A stretch of 64,000 nucleotides of DNA, taken from assembly GCF_905220365.1 (NCBI RefSeq), contig NC_061124.1, forward strand, positions 3,598,501 to 3,662,500. Reading direction: 5' to 3'. How positions within the stretch are numbered: the stretch's first letter is position 1; the number at the start of each line of letters is the position of its first letter. Under the pieces are notes generated by a model. That model made no database searches. It saw only the letters and a program-made list of their open reading frames with translations, and was not told where the DNA came from. Positions 38,237 through 51,600 of this stretch are shown here, in pieces. Made by a program: the position numbers and the translations under genes. The stretch comes from Vanessa cardui. Taxonomy: Eukaryota; Arthropoda; Insecta; Lepidoptera; Nymphalidae.

Positions 38237-38475
38237 GACGACCTCCGTGGTCGAGTGGTGTGTACACCGGTTTTCAAGGGTACGCCACTCCGAGGTCCCG
38301 GGTTTGATTCCCGGCCGAGTCGATATAGATTACCATTAGTTTTTTATATTGTCTTGGGTCTGGGTGTTTGTGGTACCTTCGTTACTTCTGATTTTCCATA
38401 ACACAAGTGCTTTAGCTACTTACATTGGGATCAGAGTAATGTATGTGATGTTGTCTCAAATTTATTTATTTATAA
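38237..38475 (+). mobile_element. tRNA-derived SINE (family 2)
   Basis: Box A TGGTCGAGTGG at 38247-38257 and box B GGTTTGATTCC at 38301-38311 lie in a tRNA-like head. The body 'gtcttgggtctgggtgtttg', 'tggtaccttcgttacttctg' and 'ttacattgggatcagagtaa' follows, with a (TTTA)n tail. It is a different family from the GGTTCAAACCC SINEs and appears once. The tRNA-like head is not a functional tRNA gene, as the body follows directly. Confidence 0.8.
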
Positions 38476-39157
38476 TTATATGTGTTCAGATCGACCCGCC
38501 CACGGTCACTTCGAATAACTTAAGCTGAACACGTCAATGTCGTGTCTGCGTACATTAATTTGCAGATCAATGATCGATCTTTGCAAAACCATTTTTCAAT
38601 TAATTATATATGACGATATTTACTAACGGTTATATGAGCATAATTTTCAAAACGACTGCTAGAATACCAAATACCTAAGAGACACCTTTCAAGGTGAATT
38701 AATGGGGTCAGCGATTAACATTATCGTATCCTCTATCAAGGTATATAATTTTGTTACAATATAGTAACAGAAACATAATAATCCATACGCTACATAATAT
38801 GCCGTAAAATACATAGTAACTGTCATAAAAACATAATGATGCTCAAGTAACAAAAACCTTTAACTCAAATTAGTCTCAGCTCTGTAATTCTAAGCCCATT
38901 AATAATCCGAGTCAATTTCAATTTGGTAATTAATTGATACCTGGAATACATTCTGAAGAGCATTTTGTTGATAGTTATCAGATATCTTAATTGCATACAA
39001 GATGTTTTATGAATTGGAGACACTGTATTGCACTTGAGGCTCCCCATGACGTCATCAAGTGATATGATTAAATTACGAGTAACGAGTACATTTGGCACTT
39101 AGCTTACTAAAGATACTGAAGTTGGACATTATATATTTAAATTCTTCTAATTTAAAC

Positions 39158-39300
39158 TCAAACTCAAATTCCTTTTTTCAATATGGAAGCATTAAACTTG
39201 CTGTTGATAGTCAAATTAAACACTACCACCTGTTCGGAAAAGGGAACATCCCGACTTGAGAAAAACCGGCAAGAAACGGGTCATTTTTTTATCAAATTTA
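39158..39300 (+). repeat. Interspersed repeat R, diverged subfamily
   Basis: It shares 'ctaccacctgttcggaaa' and 'accggcaagaaac' with 8978-9217 but differs elsewhere, suggesting an older subfamily. Confidence 0.45.
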
Positions 39301-40795
39301 TTAAAAAAATATATCGAATAAGAAAATTAATATTAGTTTAATCTAGTGGAGTGTAGCAGAGAGTACATAATATCATAGCCGAAGAAGCGTGAAGCATAGA
39401 AGAAGAAGAAAGTGCTAATAACAGCCCGTAAATGCGATGACTAGCATTCTGAGTTTGGGATTCTAAAACTTACGTTAAATTTCGAATGAAAATCACATAA
39501 AAAACTTAACCTGGATTTTGATTTCAGAACGGATCGTCTATGTGGCAGGATTTTGATCGTGAAATTACAAAATCAATGAAAATGTAAATTGAGTATATAG
39601 GTGCTCAGATTTGTAATCGCCAATTTCTATTGAGATTACGTGTTCTATCTACTGGACCATCAAGTCTTTTATAACGGCAAACGGTAACGGTATAGAGCCT
39701 TTCAGCGATGTGATAACACAGCTCACAGCTCGGACTTATTATTTATTATCGGGTTATTATTGTGCCCACTCGTACATATCCTACATATCTATAAGAGAAT
39801 AAAATGTTCTTATAAAAATTGTCTAACTAATGACAGCATCGTTGGTAATCCTAATATTTCAAAAATTGCGTGTGGATATCAATTTAATAAAAAAGTACAC
39901 CTAGCTTGATTTTTATCGATAATAATGGTATTATGCGTTGAATGTTTAAAAGCTATTTTATATTGTTGTAGAAAAAAGTATTTCTAGTATGGTCGTGAGC
40001 TCTATGAATGTACTATGTCATTGTTCGTCAGATATAATTAGTGTATTATTCAATTTTTTAAATGTATTATGAGATGCGAATAGGCTTGTAGTGTCAGTGA
40101 AAGTAGTCATCTTAGCCCTGATCTTAATCGTCTTCTACAATCATATTACTACTAAAAATGTTTCTCTTAGATCAGTTCTAATGTGCATATAATTACACTA
40201 ACGTATTTGCCCTTCAAACCAAAACAGCGCCATACTAGTTACGTTTAAAAAAATTATGTACAAATTATATGAAGCATTTGTTTAATTTGTATGAAATCCA
40301 GTACGAGAATTGATATAAAAAGGAACGTTAATAATAATATTAAATATAATTTTACTATAATTAATGAGATCATCGCTATAGTGTAATTATGTAACTGTTA
40401 AAGACATCAACGCGTGTGAAGCCATTTATTTAAATATAATGTTTATTATACATAAAAAACCAGAATCTTTGACAGACTTTACCTGTCTAAAAAAATAAAG
40501 GTCAGTAGTTCAATAATTACAAGGATACCTTGTCAATAAAAGTTCCAATAATATTACGGACTGTTAGTTTTATATGAAAATTTTATGGAATTTATACAAC
40601 TGTTCATTTTATATAATTAATATTACTAAAAATATATATAGGTAATTTAATAATACCAGTATATCTAACCTTTGAATTGAGACTTTTGTGAAAATGACAC
40701 AAACCTAAAAATTACACAAAGATTATAAAAATATATTATTTAAAGTTTTTAGATATGCAAATGATTAGGCAAACTCAGTAAGAGTCAAGGCTACC

Positions 40796-41032
40796 TAGTG
40801 TTACCTGTTGACTTCCAGGCAGGATATATTAATTTAAATAATTATATTAAACTAACATGACGGTATTTTTTTAAATGTTGAAAAAGAGTAACTACTGAGT
40901 TTCTTGCCGGTTCTTCTCGGTAGAATCTACTTTCCGAACCGGTGGTAGTTTCACTTAATTGTTAAATGTCGATTCAAAAGTGCTTGTAAAAGCTCACTTG
41001 AGTAGAGTTTATTTTGATTTTTTGATTTTGTT
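40796..41032 (-). repeat. Interspersed repeat R, well-preserved copy
   Basis: It is the reverse complement of 8978-9217 along its length, including 'ctgagtttcttgccggttct' and 'acctgttgacttccaggcag'. Confidence 0.65.
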
Positions 41033-42159
41033 TAAAGTATAATCATGATCGACAGTGGCGGGTTCAAAATGGGACAAGTGTTATCAAATTATAAAATCCT
41101 TAATTCATTTCTATTTTAATTGAATAAAAGTGTTGAAAAAAACTCAAAAAAAAGAGATCTAGGTCCATTTTAAGCTATTGCTGTAAGTAGATAATTCATC
41201 TTAAAATACAAACGCATTCGTCCCTCTGTATTGTATGAGAATTAATGTATTCGTTCGCGTACGCCGTTATAAAGTTAAACTCTTAACTTATTATACTCAT
41301 ATTATTATTTATTATATAATTTAATTTAACATTCTATATCTCTCTAAATATTTTGTATTACTAATAAACAAATATTTATCATATCAGTAAATAATACGAT
41401 ACATTTCAAGATGTCGCTTTAGTTTTTAACAAAAAAAAACTTTGCAAAACGACGAAATAATTCTCTTATTAAAAAAATATTGGCCTTTTATTCTTTAACC
41501 GCTGTTAGTTGTGCCAATACTTCCAATATAAATTTTCCAATTAAGATACCCGAGGATTTACATTTATCAATATTGAGCTTTACTATGGCTCGAATAAATA
41601 GCTTTAAAAAAACAAATAAGATGGCAATGAACCCGCTGATAGATTACAAAGTAAGTCAAGAATATTATTAGTTAGACGAAAAAAAAACGATATTATTATT
41701 ATGTTTGCAAATTTGTTATCCCAGCAAACATTTTTAAGACATCGGTTCTTATATCATTTCTAGATAATTTTGAGATCACGTTATGGTCAGTGGCTGCTTA
41801 CACACATACTCGTTTGACACCGCATGACCTTTTGAGTTCGTCTTCAGAAAATGTCAGCGTGATAATTAAGTAATTATTTTAGCGTAAGCATTTAGCTGTT
41901 TCACCACTGTTTGCTAATATTTCTAAAAACGTATATACTAATTATATGTAATGTATATCATAGATACTTTATACAATGTGTAACTCCTTAAATTAACCTG
42001 ATTTTTTACTAAGCATGTCATTGATTATGTATTTATCTCCTATGTATTTTATTCTAACTAAATTATATCACTATTTTTTAAATATTTATGCCAGTAGTGT
42101 ATGTATAGGTAAAATTATAGTGATATATTTATTTTAATTAATCTCTTGTGTACATTTTT

Positions 42160-42401
42160 GAGCGGGTTCAAACCCAGGCAAGCACCACATTCATGTGCTT
42201 AATTTCTGTTTATAATTCATTTCGTACTCGGCGGTGAAGGAAAACATCATGAACCTGCATGCGGCTTATTTCATAAAAATTCTGCCACATTTGTATTCCA
42301 CCAACCCGCATTGGAACAACGTGGTGGAATTTGTTCCAAACCTTCTCCTCAAAGGGAAAGGAAGCCTTAACACAGCAGAGGGAAATTAACAGGCTGTTCT
42401 T
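42160..42401 (+). mobile_element. tRNA-derived SINE (family 1), 5'-truncated
   Basis: It begins just before box B ('gcgggttcaaacccaggcaa') and keeps 'ggtgaaggaaaacatcatga', 'aacccgcattggaaca' and 'ccaaaccttctcctcaaagg'. Box A is missing. Confidence 0.75.
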
Positions 42402-44483
42402 ATACATTTTCACTGCAACTTTAATTTCAAATCCTCTCCTTTCCCAAAGGTAATCTGAACGCTATTGCTATGTAAGCGATCAGACCACATTTTGTTAAAC
42501 ATTTATGTAAATTACATATGTAACATTTATCTCTAATATATTTCTTATTTTGTACATATAATGGTGAGCAATAAACCAATACAACACATACAACCACAAA
42601 TACCAATATGATATTTGTGGACAGTATTAATAAACTTTTCAATAAAGATTATTATTATTGAATACAATACTTCACTTAATTAAAAAATATTGTAACTAAA
42701 TTCATTATTTTCATAATAAATTGAACTGTGTTACTTATATTCAAAGTTTCAAAGCACAAAGTTCAAACCAACTCACACCGTGTCGATAGGAAGTAAGAGG
42801 CGATACATGCGCCCGAGTCGATAACTTCTTGCATACTAAATATTAAGTACCGTTTGGTATTGTTGATACAGTTTGTTAGCTTATTGATTGCTTATTTAGT
42901 TTAGTATATACAAAATAGATGAAACCGGTAAAAATATATTTATTGTATTTTGATTTGCTACTAATTTAAGTAATGAATCAAATCGATTAGCTATTAGTTA
43001 AATTCATTATTAATCTCAAATTTTATCATGTCAGGAATGGGAATAAAGTTTGGGGTAATAATAAGTTTAGCAAAAAAATAAGGCTGTATTTTTTAACATA
43101 AATGATAAATTAATGGAAATTGATACTGGAGAAATATAATATAAAACACATTCTGTTACATAGACTTATTATGAATTTTTAAATAAACGTGCCTACACGA
43201 AGCCCTAAAAGCAACAAATTATATTAACAACTCAATTTATTTCGTCGTTTTTACTGAAGAATGGCTAAATATTTGACCAAGTCATGTGTGGGTTGACTGC
43301 ATAGCATTTATATTTTTTATTATAATCTTATAATATAATACAAAAAATACATCTTGATTCATATTAGGTTTTATTTCATTTTAATTTTATTTTTTATATA
43401 GATTAAATTATAAATATAACTTAGACAAGACATATCTATATGACCTGAACATACTCATATATAAGAAGTAGAATTAAATAGTTGCAAGGTTGTCTAAGAA
43501 TTAACATTTATAGCAATAAAGGTTGTGATTGGACGCTGTCTGAAAAAAATTAACATACTATATGCATGTAAATGTATGTATGTTTGTGGTATATAATATA
43601 TATTTTTGAATCTTATAAAGTAATGTGTTACTTGCCCTAAAAATGTAATATTTTTAATCTGAAAAAATAAAAGGTTTTATATTTGGTTTATATTGTAAAA
43701 AATAAAGCTATAAGTAAGGTTGCAACCTTTTAATTAAAATCTGGTTTATATGAATACCAAAAGTGTCTAATCAACTTTATAAATTTTAGATCTGAACGAT
43801 ATTAAAGTCACCGTCCTCATAACATTTTCCTGTCAGAGTGCAATACGATTTCCATTTTCAACATGCGGACTAGACAATTAATTTATCAGCGTGTTGAAAA
43901 AAAAGATGCTGTAATTTCCTTAAAGTATAGCTCTAAGTGAAATTCAGATTGTTGTTTTCATTGCTCAAGATAACTTTGCATTGTGATAACATTGCAGCAT
44001 TGCATTAATAGAACCTAACAAATCTAGATTTATTTAATTACATTTTCTATTAGTTCTATATCATTCAAGTCTTTCGATTCATTACACGTATAAGTGATTC
44101 CTAATCAAAAAAAGATTACAGATACCTGTTTTATATTTTTTCTTGTTTATTTAGAACAGCTCGCTTCCGAATTGCGCAGTAATAGATTTCTACTTACTAT
44201 CAACAAAGAGACTTTGCAGGTCAAACGCATAACCCTTCTCTTTTCAGGTCGACGGTTGATAAATATATTTAATAGTTAAACATTGCGAGTTGTAGCCGGT
44301 CTTCCGCATACTGCGAATACCTGTGTCGCCGCATTGAGGCAAACTTCGCGGTGACAATATTCTCATAGACTATTTAAAACTGTCTGAGATTACTTTTAGT
44401 TATTTTGAAAGAATAACTTTGTTGCTAAATAAAACACTTTACAAGCACTGCTAGTGCTTGTACTGTTTCATTAATAAATTAGA

Positions 44484-44770
44484 TTGGTGGTAGGGCTTTG
44501 TGCAAGCCTGTCTGGGTAGGTACCACCACTCATCAGTTATTCTACCGCCAAATAACAATACTTAGTATTGTTGTATTCTGGTTGGAAGGGTGAGTGAGCC
44601 AGTGTAACTACAGGCACAAGGGAAATAACATCTAAGTTCCCAAGGTTGGTGGCACATTGACGATGTAAGGAATAGTTAATATTTCTTACAGCGTCATTGT
44701 CTATGGGTGATGGTGACCACTTACCATCAGGTGGCCCATATGCTCGTCCGCCAACGTATTCCATAAAAAA
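44484..44770 (+). mobile_element. LINE-type 3' end / short non-LTR element, best copy
   Basis: It runs from 'ttggtggtagggctttgtgc' through 'ggtaccaccactcatcag', 'gccagtgtaactacaggcac', 'ttcccaaggttggtggcaca' and 'gaccacttaccatcaggtgg' to an A-rich tail. AAATTAGA occurs on both sides (44476-44483 and 44771-44778), an 8-base target-site duplication. It is a very common lepidopteran repeat, and the reverse-strand 75-codon frame in it is an artefact. Six or so decayed relatives lie in this window. Confidence 0.7.
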
Positions 44771-46233
44771 AAATTAGAAAACATTATTTACATAGCATAT
44801 GTAATTGCAAGCATATGTAACAATAATTTAAGTTCATGCAATTTCATATTTATACATATTGCATACATCCTAAAAACCGTAATATATACAATATAAAACG
44901 TGCGCCTTTTCCTTTTAGTTCGTGACGATATATCTATTTTATTGTCTTTCGAATGTATTAAAAATTCTCTTTCTAATAGTAATATTTTTTATCGATTTAA
45001 ACGTAATTGCTTTGTAATTTGATTTCGAATATTCTACTCTGGATTAATGATATCTATACAAAGTATATAGTACGATATTTGAAATGAAATGAGTTTTATG
45101 TGTACGTTCATTTATTATGAATTATTTAAAAGCAAACAGTTACATCTGCGCGAATATTCTTTGCTTCTACCGTGAAACCTGCAGGCCTTCAGGCCGGGCG
45201 CGGACGTTTGACGACTCCGATTCATTCGGACCCTGTCCCAAATACCTTCGATAGAATTATTCAAGAACTTGTTACTAATTACCTTAAAGATTATTTGCTC
45301 CTTTTATGAATTTACTAGAACATAATGTTTTGTTACAAATGAAAGATTGGTATTTGTTAACAAATCTGAATTATTCATTAGAGATGATTTTCATTTCTCA
45401 CTTTCGTGAAACATTCTCATTGTTTCTAAACAAATACTGTTTTACATTGTATAAACGGAGATATCGAGTGATAACTTCTTAAATATAAAAACAATCGATA
45501 TAGCAAGTAAGCCGACAACTTTCCAGTACGCAACTGATTAGTTGTGAAAAAATGCTTAAAATATGCCCCAATGATGGAATTTATTTAGAATGCAGTAAAT
45601 ATAATGTGTTTGTAAAGTTATAGATTTTTTCGTTGGCTGCTATTATCGGAAGTCATAGAAAAAAATACTATTATTTTATTGTACCTACTATATTTAAAAA
45701 ATATATTAATCTTTATCGTCCGTAGTATGATTATGAAATTATCGCATTCCTTGAATGAATCGTTGAGTGTCGTGATTACTTTAATTATTAAGTCATTCAG
45801 TAAGTGACAGATTTCTCTAAAACAGCACGTCATGTAGAAACACTAGTATTATTTCTTAGATAATTATAGGACAATGCTTTGATTAAAGAAATATTTATTC
45901 TTTAAAAAATAGCTTTATGCTGAGAGCTGTGAGCTGTTTTAAAAAATAGTAATGTAGATTTGTTTACTCGCATAATAGCCGACTGAAGGTACTCAAGGTT
46001 CTGTGTTCAATTATTTTGTAGGGTCAGTAAAGAGTTAGGTTTCTGTCTAGAGATCTCTTCGAATATTTTATAATTGTTTACGCGTCTATGCCTCGAAGTT
46101 CACGTAAAAGCATACAGAGTAAACACCCAACCTACTGTGGTCCTACATTTTAATATTTAGGTAATTTTTGTACGTGTGTTTAATTTATAAGACTTTCTTA
46201 GATGATATTAAGATGATTATAATGAGTAGAAAC

Positions 46234-46271
46234 AAATTGTAGTTGTTACTATATAGTAACAACTACAATTT
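46234..46271. repeat. 38-base perfect palindrome
   Basis: Positions 46234-46252 and 46253-46271 are exact reverse complements with no loop, centred on TAT|ATA. The flanks extend the symmetry weakly. Confidence 0.9.
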
Positions 46272-47356
46272 TGTGTCAAAATGTTTATAGCCTTCCATCT
46301 CACATTGATAATAAATCTTTATTTTATCATCTTCTTCCGTATTTTGTGAGGCTTTTGTTCCGATTGTGTAACCTATCCGTGTGAGATCTTGTATTATTAT
46401 AATAGAATATGTATAAAGAGACAAAGTTTAAGAGGTAAACATTGTTACATAAGACAGTGGGCTTAGTTTATCTGTTATATAAAAATAACAATGATATGTC
46501 TATTTCACAAATCTTTTATATTTGTTTTGTTTTTGCAATATGACAAAATAATAAAATGCATATATTTTAGAATGTGTTAAAATATTATGTTTTTATTTAA
46601 AGTTTATATATGTGCGTCTAGAACTGACTTCCTTACTTAAAAAATTAAATGTGTACAACTTTGATACTTGATATTTAATGAACTTTTTGGTAAGTTAGAG
46701 TCTGAAAATTTTAAATATAGCTTAGGATGGGTAGTAAAGGTTGCTATATTAATAATCTTTATTATAAGTATATGTATTTATTTAGATGTTAATTATGCAT
46801 ACAATTTAAATATAGTAAACATAATAAATATGATTAAAATGTAATTGATTTTATCAATAGTTCAATTATTGTTGCTTTTTCAATAAAATTTATAGTCTGA
46901 AAAGTGACTGTCCAAAATTATCAACAGCTTATAAATACACTTGTCGGCACTTCTTGTCTCACAAACGTATGCATAATGCACTTTTTAACAGTCGGAGAAT
47001 CCGTAATCGAGGTCATGAACTTTGCAATTTAGATGAACACACGCGTGTCTTGCGATCCGTAATAATTTGGCATTTTAGTAACTTGTGAAACTTTATTGTC
47101 GGATAAGATTATCATTTTTGAATTATAAATATATTTTAATTCTTAAATTTATTTAAATGTAACAAATGATCTTCCTTTTTATTTTGGCTGATATGGGATT
47201 ATTTTAGAAAATATCCTTATTTCAATTTTATTATAATAATTTAAATTAATATAATTACATCCTAAACATAAAATGATATGATGATGAATAATAACTCACC
47301 AGGGTTTTACTGTATTCCTGATTTTTATTACTTTTATGTGGAATGCGTATTAAAAT

Positions 47357-47595
47357 GAGCCGCCTGATGATGACTGGTCATCACTACTCATTGACATTGG
47401 TGGTGTAAGAAATCTTCTTCAGTTATCATATCACCAATGCGCCACCAAATTTAGGACTAAGATTTCATGACCCTTTTTTTCTCGTTCACACTTTGAATCG
47501 AAATACGACTATAGTAGGTAACTATTGTTGTTTTGCGGTGGAATGTATGATGATGGGTAACCAGGCACACCATACCCAATCTTGCATAGAGCTTT
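47357..47595 (-). repeat. LINE-type 3' end, diverged reverse copy
   Basis: On the reverse strand the order 'ggtggcgcattggtgatatg', 'aatgtcaatgagtagtgatg' and 'catcatcaggcgg' matches the end of 44484-44770. Confidence 0.5.
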
Positions 47596-48550
47596 AATAC
47601 CAAGAGAAAATGCCGTCAATCATTTTGAGAGGAATATAACAATAATATACAGATACCACTAAAAATATAATTGCAATAATAATTATTTTTATAAGCTTTT
47701 ATTTAATTTCACTTATTAATGTTAAAGGGTGGGTAACATCTTGCGCTTGATTTTTTACATACCTTTGGAACAGTGACAATAAAATAACTACACAAAATTA
47801 TTATTTTTTTCATTTCGAATGTATTCATTTTGGTACAAAGATTAAATTAAAGTTTTTATTACAAAAGGTTTCTTTAACAACGACTGATAATTGATTGCTC
47901 TGCTTAGAAAAAAAAGCGAGAACGTATGCTTATTAAGAATGTTGATCGTATTCAACCCTAGAAGTTCTTCCTTTTAAGACCAAGTTACCATATTTTATTC
48001 AAGGCTTATTATCTGAGGGTCAATGATTGTACTTACGGCGTACGAGATTAATCTCGATGATATAAAAACTTTCACCTTCACTGATCAAGTGATGCCCTTT
48101 ATGAAACACGCTGTATAATATTGACGACGTTCTTTCAAAATCAAACAATTCATGAATATGAAAAAGTAAATGTTTACATATAATACGTATTATTTTAAAG
48201 CTGAGAATTTTATATTACGCATAGGTATTAAACTTTAAAATAAACTTCATATAAGCAAACCTATAAAAATGTATTTGTTAAAGTAAATGCAATATTTGTT
48301 GAAACATGATTTTAATAATCAAATAACTACCGGGTTTATTTTAATTTTTTTTTTGTACAAGCATAATCAAAAATGTTAAATAATAATGAAAATGCATATC
48401 ATCATAGCATGCATAATTTTGAATGATAGTGTATGGATATTAGACAAATGTCACAAGTTAAGCGTCAAAAATGGAAGTGTAGCTTAGTCTACAGGAGCGT
48501 TAGAGTCCGATGGTGTAGGGAACGCGGGGCCGGCGCGGGCGCCCGGAGTG

Positions 48551-48645
48551 TGACGTCGCTTTTCTACGACGCGGCGGCGGCGCGTACGCGGCGTTCGGCT
48601 TCCCGATATAAAAGCCTCCACCGCCCATTCACCCGCCCGCAGTGT
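48551..48645 (+). promoter_or_regulatory. Gasp core promoter
   Basis: TATAAAAG at 48607-48614 is followed by CCGCAGTGTG, a CAGT-type insect initiator with A at 48641, 34 bases after the TATA start. A CRE-like TGACGTCG lies at 48551-48558. The block 48500-48660 is strikingly GC-rich for this window. The start codon is at 48700, giving a short leader of about 59 bases. Confidence 0.6.
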
Positions 48646-48699
48646 GTGCTAGAACGTTACAGTGACCACTACTCCCGTGCAAGGACTTATTGTTTAACC

Positions 48700-51600
48700 A
48701 TGAATTCACGGTGTTTATTAGTGCTAGCAGCCGCCCTCGGCGTGGGTACGTAGAATTTGAAATATTTAGGGTGCGGCGAAGCGAGCGGATAGTGTGTGTT
48801 AAGAAGGATCGATATTGTGTCAATATGCGATCGCAGCCTATAATTGCGAACGCGAAAGCTGTTAGTGTTATCGATATTGGTTTCCACACTGCTTGCGTTG
48901 CAGCAGAAAGTGCTGGGAATAGAATTTGCTGTCATTTCGCTCTATGGACAGACATTACGTGTCCCTTTGGGTGGTCAATGTTGCTGTGGAGATAACATCA
49001 CATGAAAAAACTTTCTTCGTTCATTCAAATAGAAAATAAATATTCAATACTTTGAAGATGAGTTTTCGTAATCATATTGACGTGAACAATTAAAAAAAAC
49101 AATAAAATTGAGAAAATCTTTGTAAACAAAAATGAACTATCCACATTCTCTGCCGCTTTTCCGCTTCTTCAGTAGCTTTTAATTATGAAACTTTTGATGA
49201 AAATATATTCCAATAGTTTATAAAGTAAAAAAAACAACTTTATTTTATATCATTTGAGCAAATCTGAGATTGAATGATATATTCCTTTAATCTCAAAATT
49301 TAGATTATTAAATTCATATGTATTCATTGAGAGTATTTTTTCATACTATAATAATAGTCCAGATAATTTATAAAATAGTCACTACGTTTATTATTTATAC
49401 TAAAACATAATTTATCTTAAAGCGACGTAATCTGAGCAATTAATGCTAACGGCCCCATTAACTTTCTAACTAACGCATTTAATTGCATAATGCTGAGTAC
49501 CAAAATACAAATATAAAACACACATGTCATACATACATCATAAAATCTTTAATCGAGTTAAAAAAGATATACTTTAAATTTAAGATAATAAATAAATCAA
49601 TGTATAAAGAAAATATCGTGGCATTTGTAATAATAATTAATAGTAAATTATGCAAATATATTTATATTCATATTTTATATAATTTGCAACACAAATCGTT
49701 AAGTAACGTAAAGCAATACTGAACACTTTCGAGTCTATTAACTAATAATAATTATAATAATTAGATCGATCACAAATAAAAATATATCGTTATCGATACA
49801 AAAAAAATATTTGTTTATTTTATGAAATTATTTTTCTTACATATATTAAAATTAGTGAACAGTTGACACATTAGAAATATACAGTTCTTAATATTTCAAT
49901 TGTAAAAACGTTATTTTTAAATTATTTCATTTAAAAATGAGTGCTTATATTATCATATATTTAAAAAAATATATATTAATTAATATTTGAATATTTTATT
50001 CGTTTTGAAATTGCTACATACCGTATAATAGTTCAATGACATATTTCATAAATATTTTTGAAACAGTTTAATATATTTGTCAATATCATTGTTTTATTAC
50101 TTTTTGTTACTGAATATGGCACAATGTGCATAAGTTGTATCATTGAAGTGTACATTTATTATGCAAAAGTTATTACGACACAGTAATAGAATTTAAATTG
50201 TTACTCATCCTAGCAGGACGTTGTTCCTTTCATTGATTCGATTATGGAGTTTTACAATCGCTCGTTATTTCTGGCACGTACCCAGTTCTCACGAAATTGC
50301 TACGTATGATTTGCGTAAGATACTTTTTAAGTTATATTTTATAAAGCAATCATTGCTAAAGTTCTTAAATAGTTCGTAAATAGATCGTATCGAAATAATT
50401 TTACGTGGCGAATTCGCAACAAATACGTTGAAAAGTATATTTTAAAGACATGTAAAGATAATTACGGTTTTACGTTCACAAAATAATCGATCGCGAAATT
50501 TTATGGTCATTAAAATTAAATATTCATAAAGTTATTATTGCGTGAAGGTATTCAATTATCCAGTCTCGCTGTGCGTGTTTGAATTTCTCAAGAATAAAGA
50601 AAACTCGGTGAAAATGATCATGCTGGTTGACTGCGCAGACGCACGAGGCCATCGTTTAAACGATATATTTATCTTAGATCTATTATTAGATTTCGAACAT
50701 AATCTTGCTATTAAAATTATACAGTCATTAATAGGCGAGAGAGCCAGTCTTATTAGAACAGGAAAGAAACATTTTAGTTCTCATTATTGGCGATGCATTA
50801 ACGGTATACGAAATATTTATATTTTGTTCCATGCATGTATATTGGCGGTTACGACCTTATTATCAAGAGGTTTGCCGAATGTGAATTAAAAAAAAACTAT
50901 AATGATTAATTAGTGATTCTAAACGAAACAATGCAACGGAAGTTTAATTGTTTTGTGCACAAAAATTCTTTTTTTTCAACAATGATACCCATAGCTAACA
51001 ATGCACTGTAATTCTGTTCATTCTAGTATGAAGGTTGTGAGTTAGACACTATACGTAATGAAACGATACTGTAGCTGTGCATTTCCGTAAGTGACTTTAC
51101 AGTTATGATTTGTCAAATAGGACATTGAGGCCGAGCGACAATCATTCCAACTCAGTACGTCCTTCAATGGCATGCATATCCGGTGCTCATTTTAATTTAT
51201 ATTAAAATACTTTGAAAATATAGTGGTTAGAACGCGTACATCTTACCAATGATTGCGGGTTCAAACCCAGGCAAGCACCACTGAACACAAGAGTATTGTG
51301 TTTAATTTGTGTGTTATAATTCATCTCGTGCTCGTCGGTGAAGGAAAACATCGTGAGGAAACCTGCATGTGTACCACCAACCCCAATACGGGTTCATCAA
51401 CATGGTGGAATATATTCCAAACCTTCTCCTCAAAGGGAGAAGAGGTTTTAACTAATTGTGGGAAATTCACAGGTTGTTGTTGTTGTTGTATATATTGATG
51501 AAGTTCTAAGGATACTAATGTGATATCGGGAATTTAAAGAATTCGCGATGCCTATTAACGATAATAATGCAAGGCTTCAGATACATGAAGCGGACACATT

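Larger units (their letters stand above)
36235..48490. other. 12 kb intergenic region, lipase to Gasp
   Basis: It holds repeats and palindromes listed separately. Apart from the lipase promoter motifs at its left end, nothing can be supported in 36480-37160, 37500-38230, 38480-39150, 39305-40790, 41035-42155, 42405-44480, 44775-46230, 46275-47350 and 47600-48490. A 63-codon frame at 41480-41671 ends at a possible splice donor but lacks an ATG and a partner exon. A small GC-rich patch at 45175-45235 is unexplained. Confidence 0.5.

Noticed and set aside
38237..38312. Possible free-standing tRNA gene
   Set aside because: Box A and box B are good, but the cloverleaf is followed directly by a SINE body and no intact tRNA 3' end is seen.
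41480..41671. 63-codon frame ending near an AAAGTAAGT donor-like site
   Set aside because: It begins at a non-ATG codon, has no convincing acceptor and no in-phase partner exon.
44537..44764. 75-codon reverse frame (MEYVGGRAYGPPDG...)
   Set aside because: It is the translation of the common LINE-type 3' repeat, which often produces false gene models in Lepidoptera.
48433..48753. 106-codon frame across the Gasp promoter
   Set aside because: It runs through the TATA box and leader in a different frame from Gasp and has an Arg/Ala-rich composition expected from GC-rich non-coding DNA.
50542..50889. 115-codon frame in Gasp intron 1
   Set aside because: It starts at GTG, has no domain I know, and lies in AT-rich intronic DNA on the Gasp strand.
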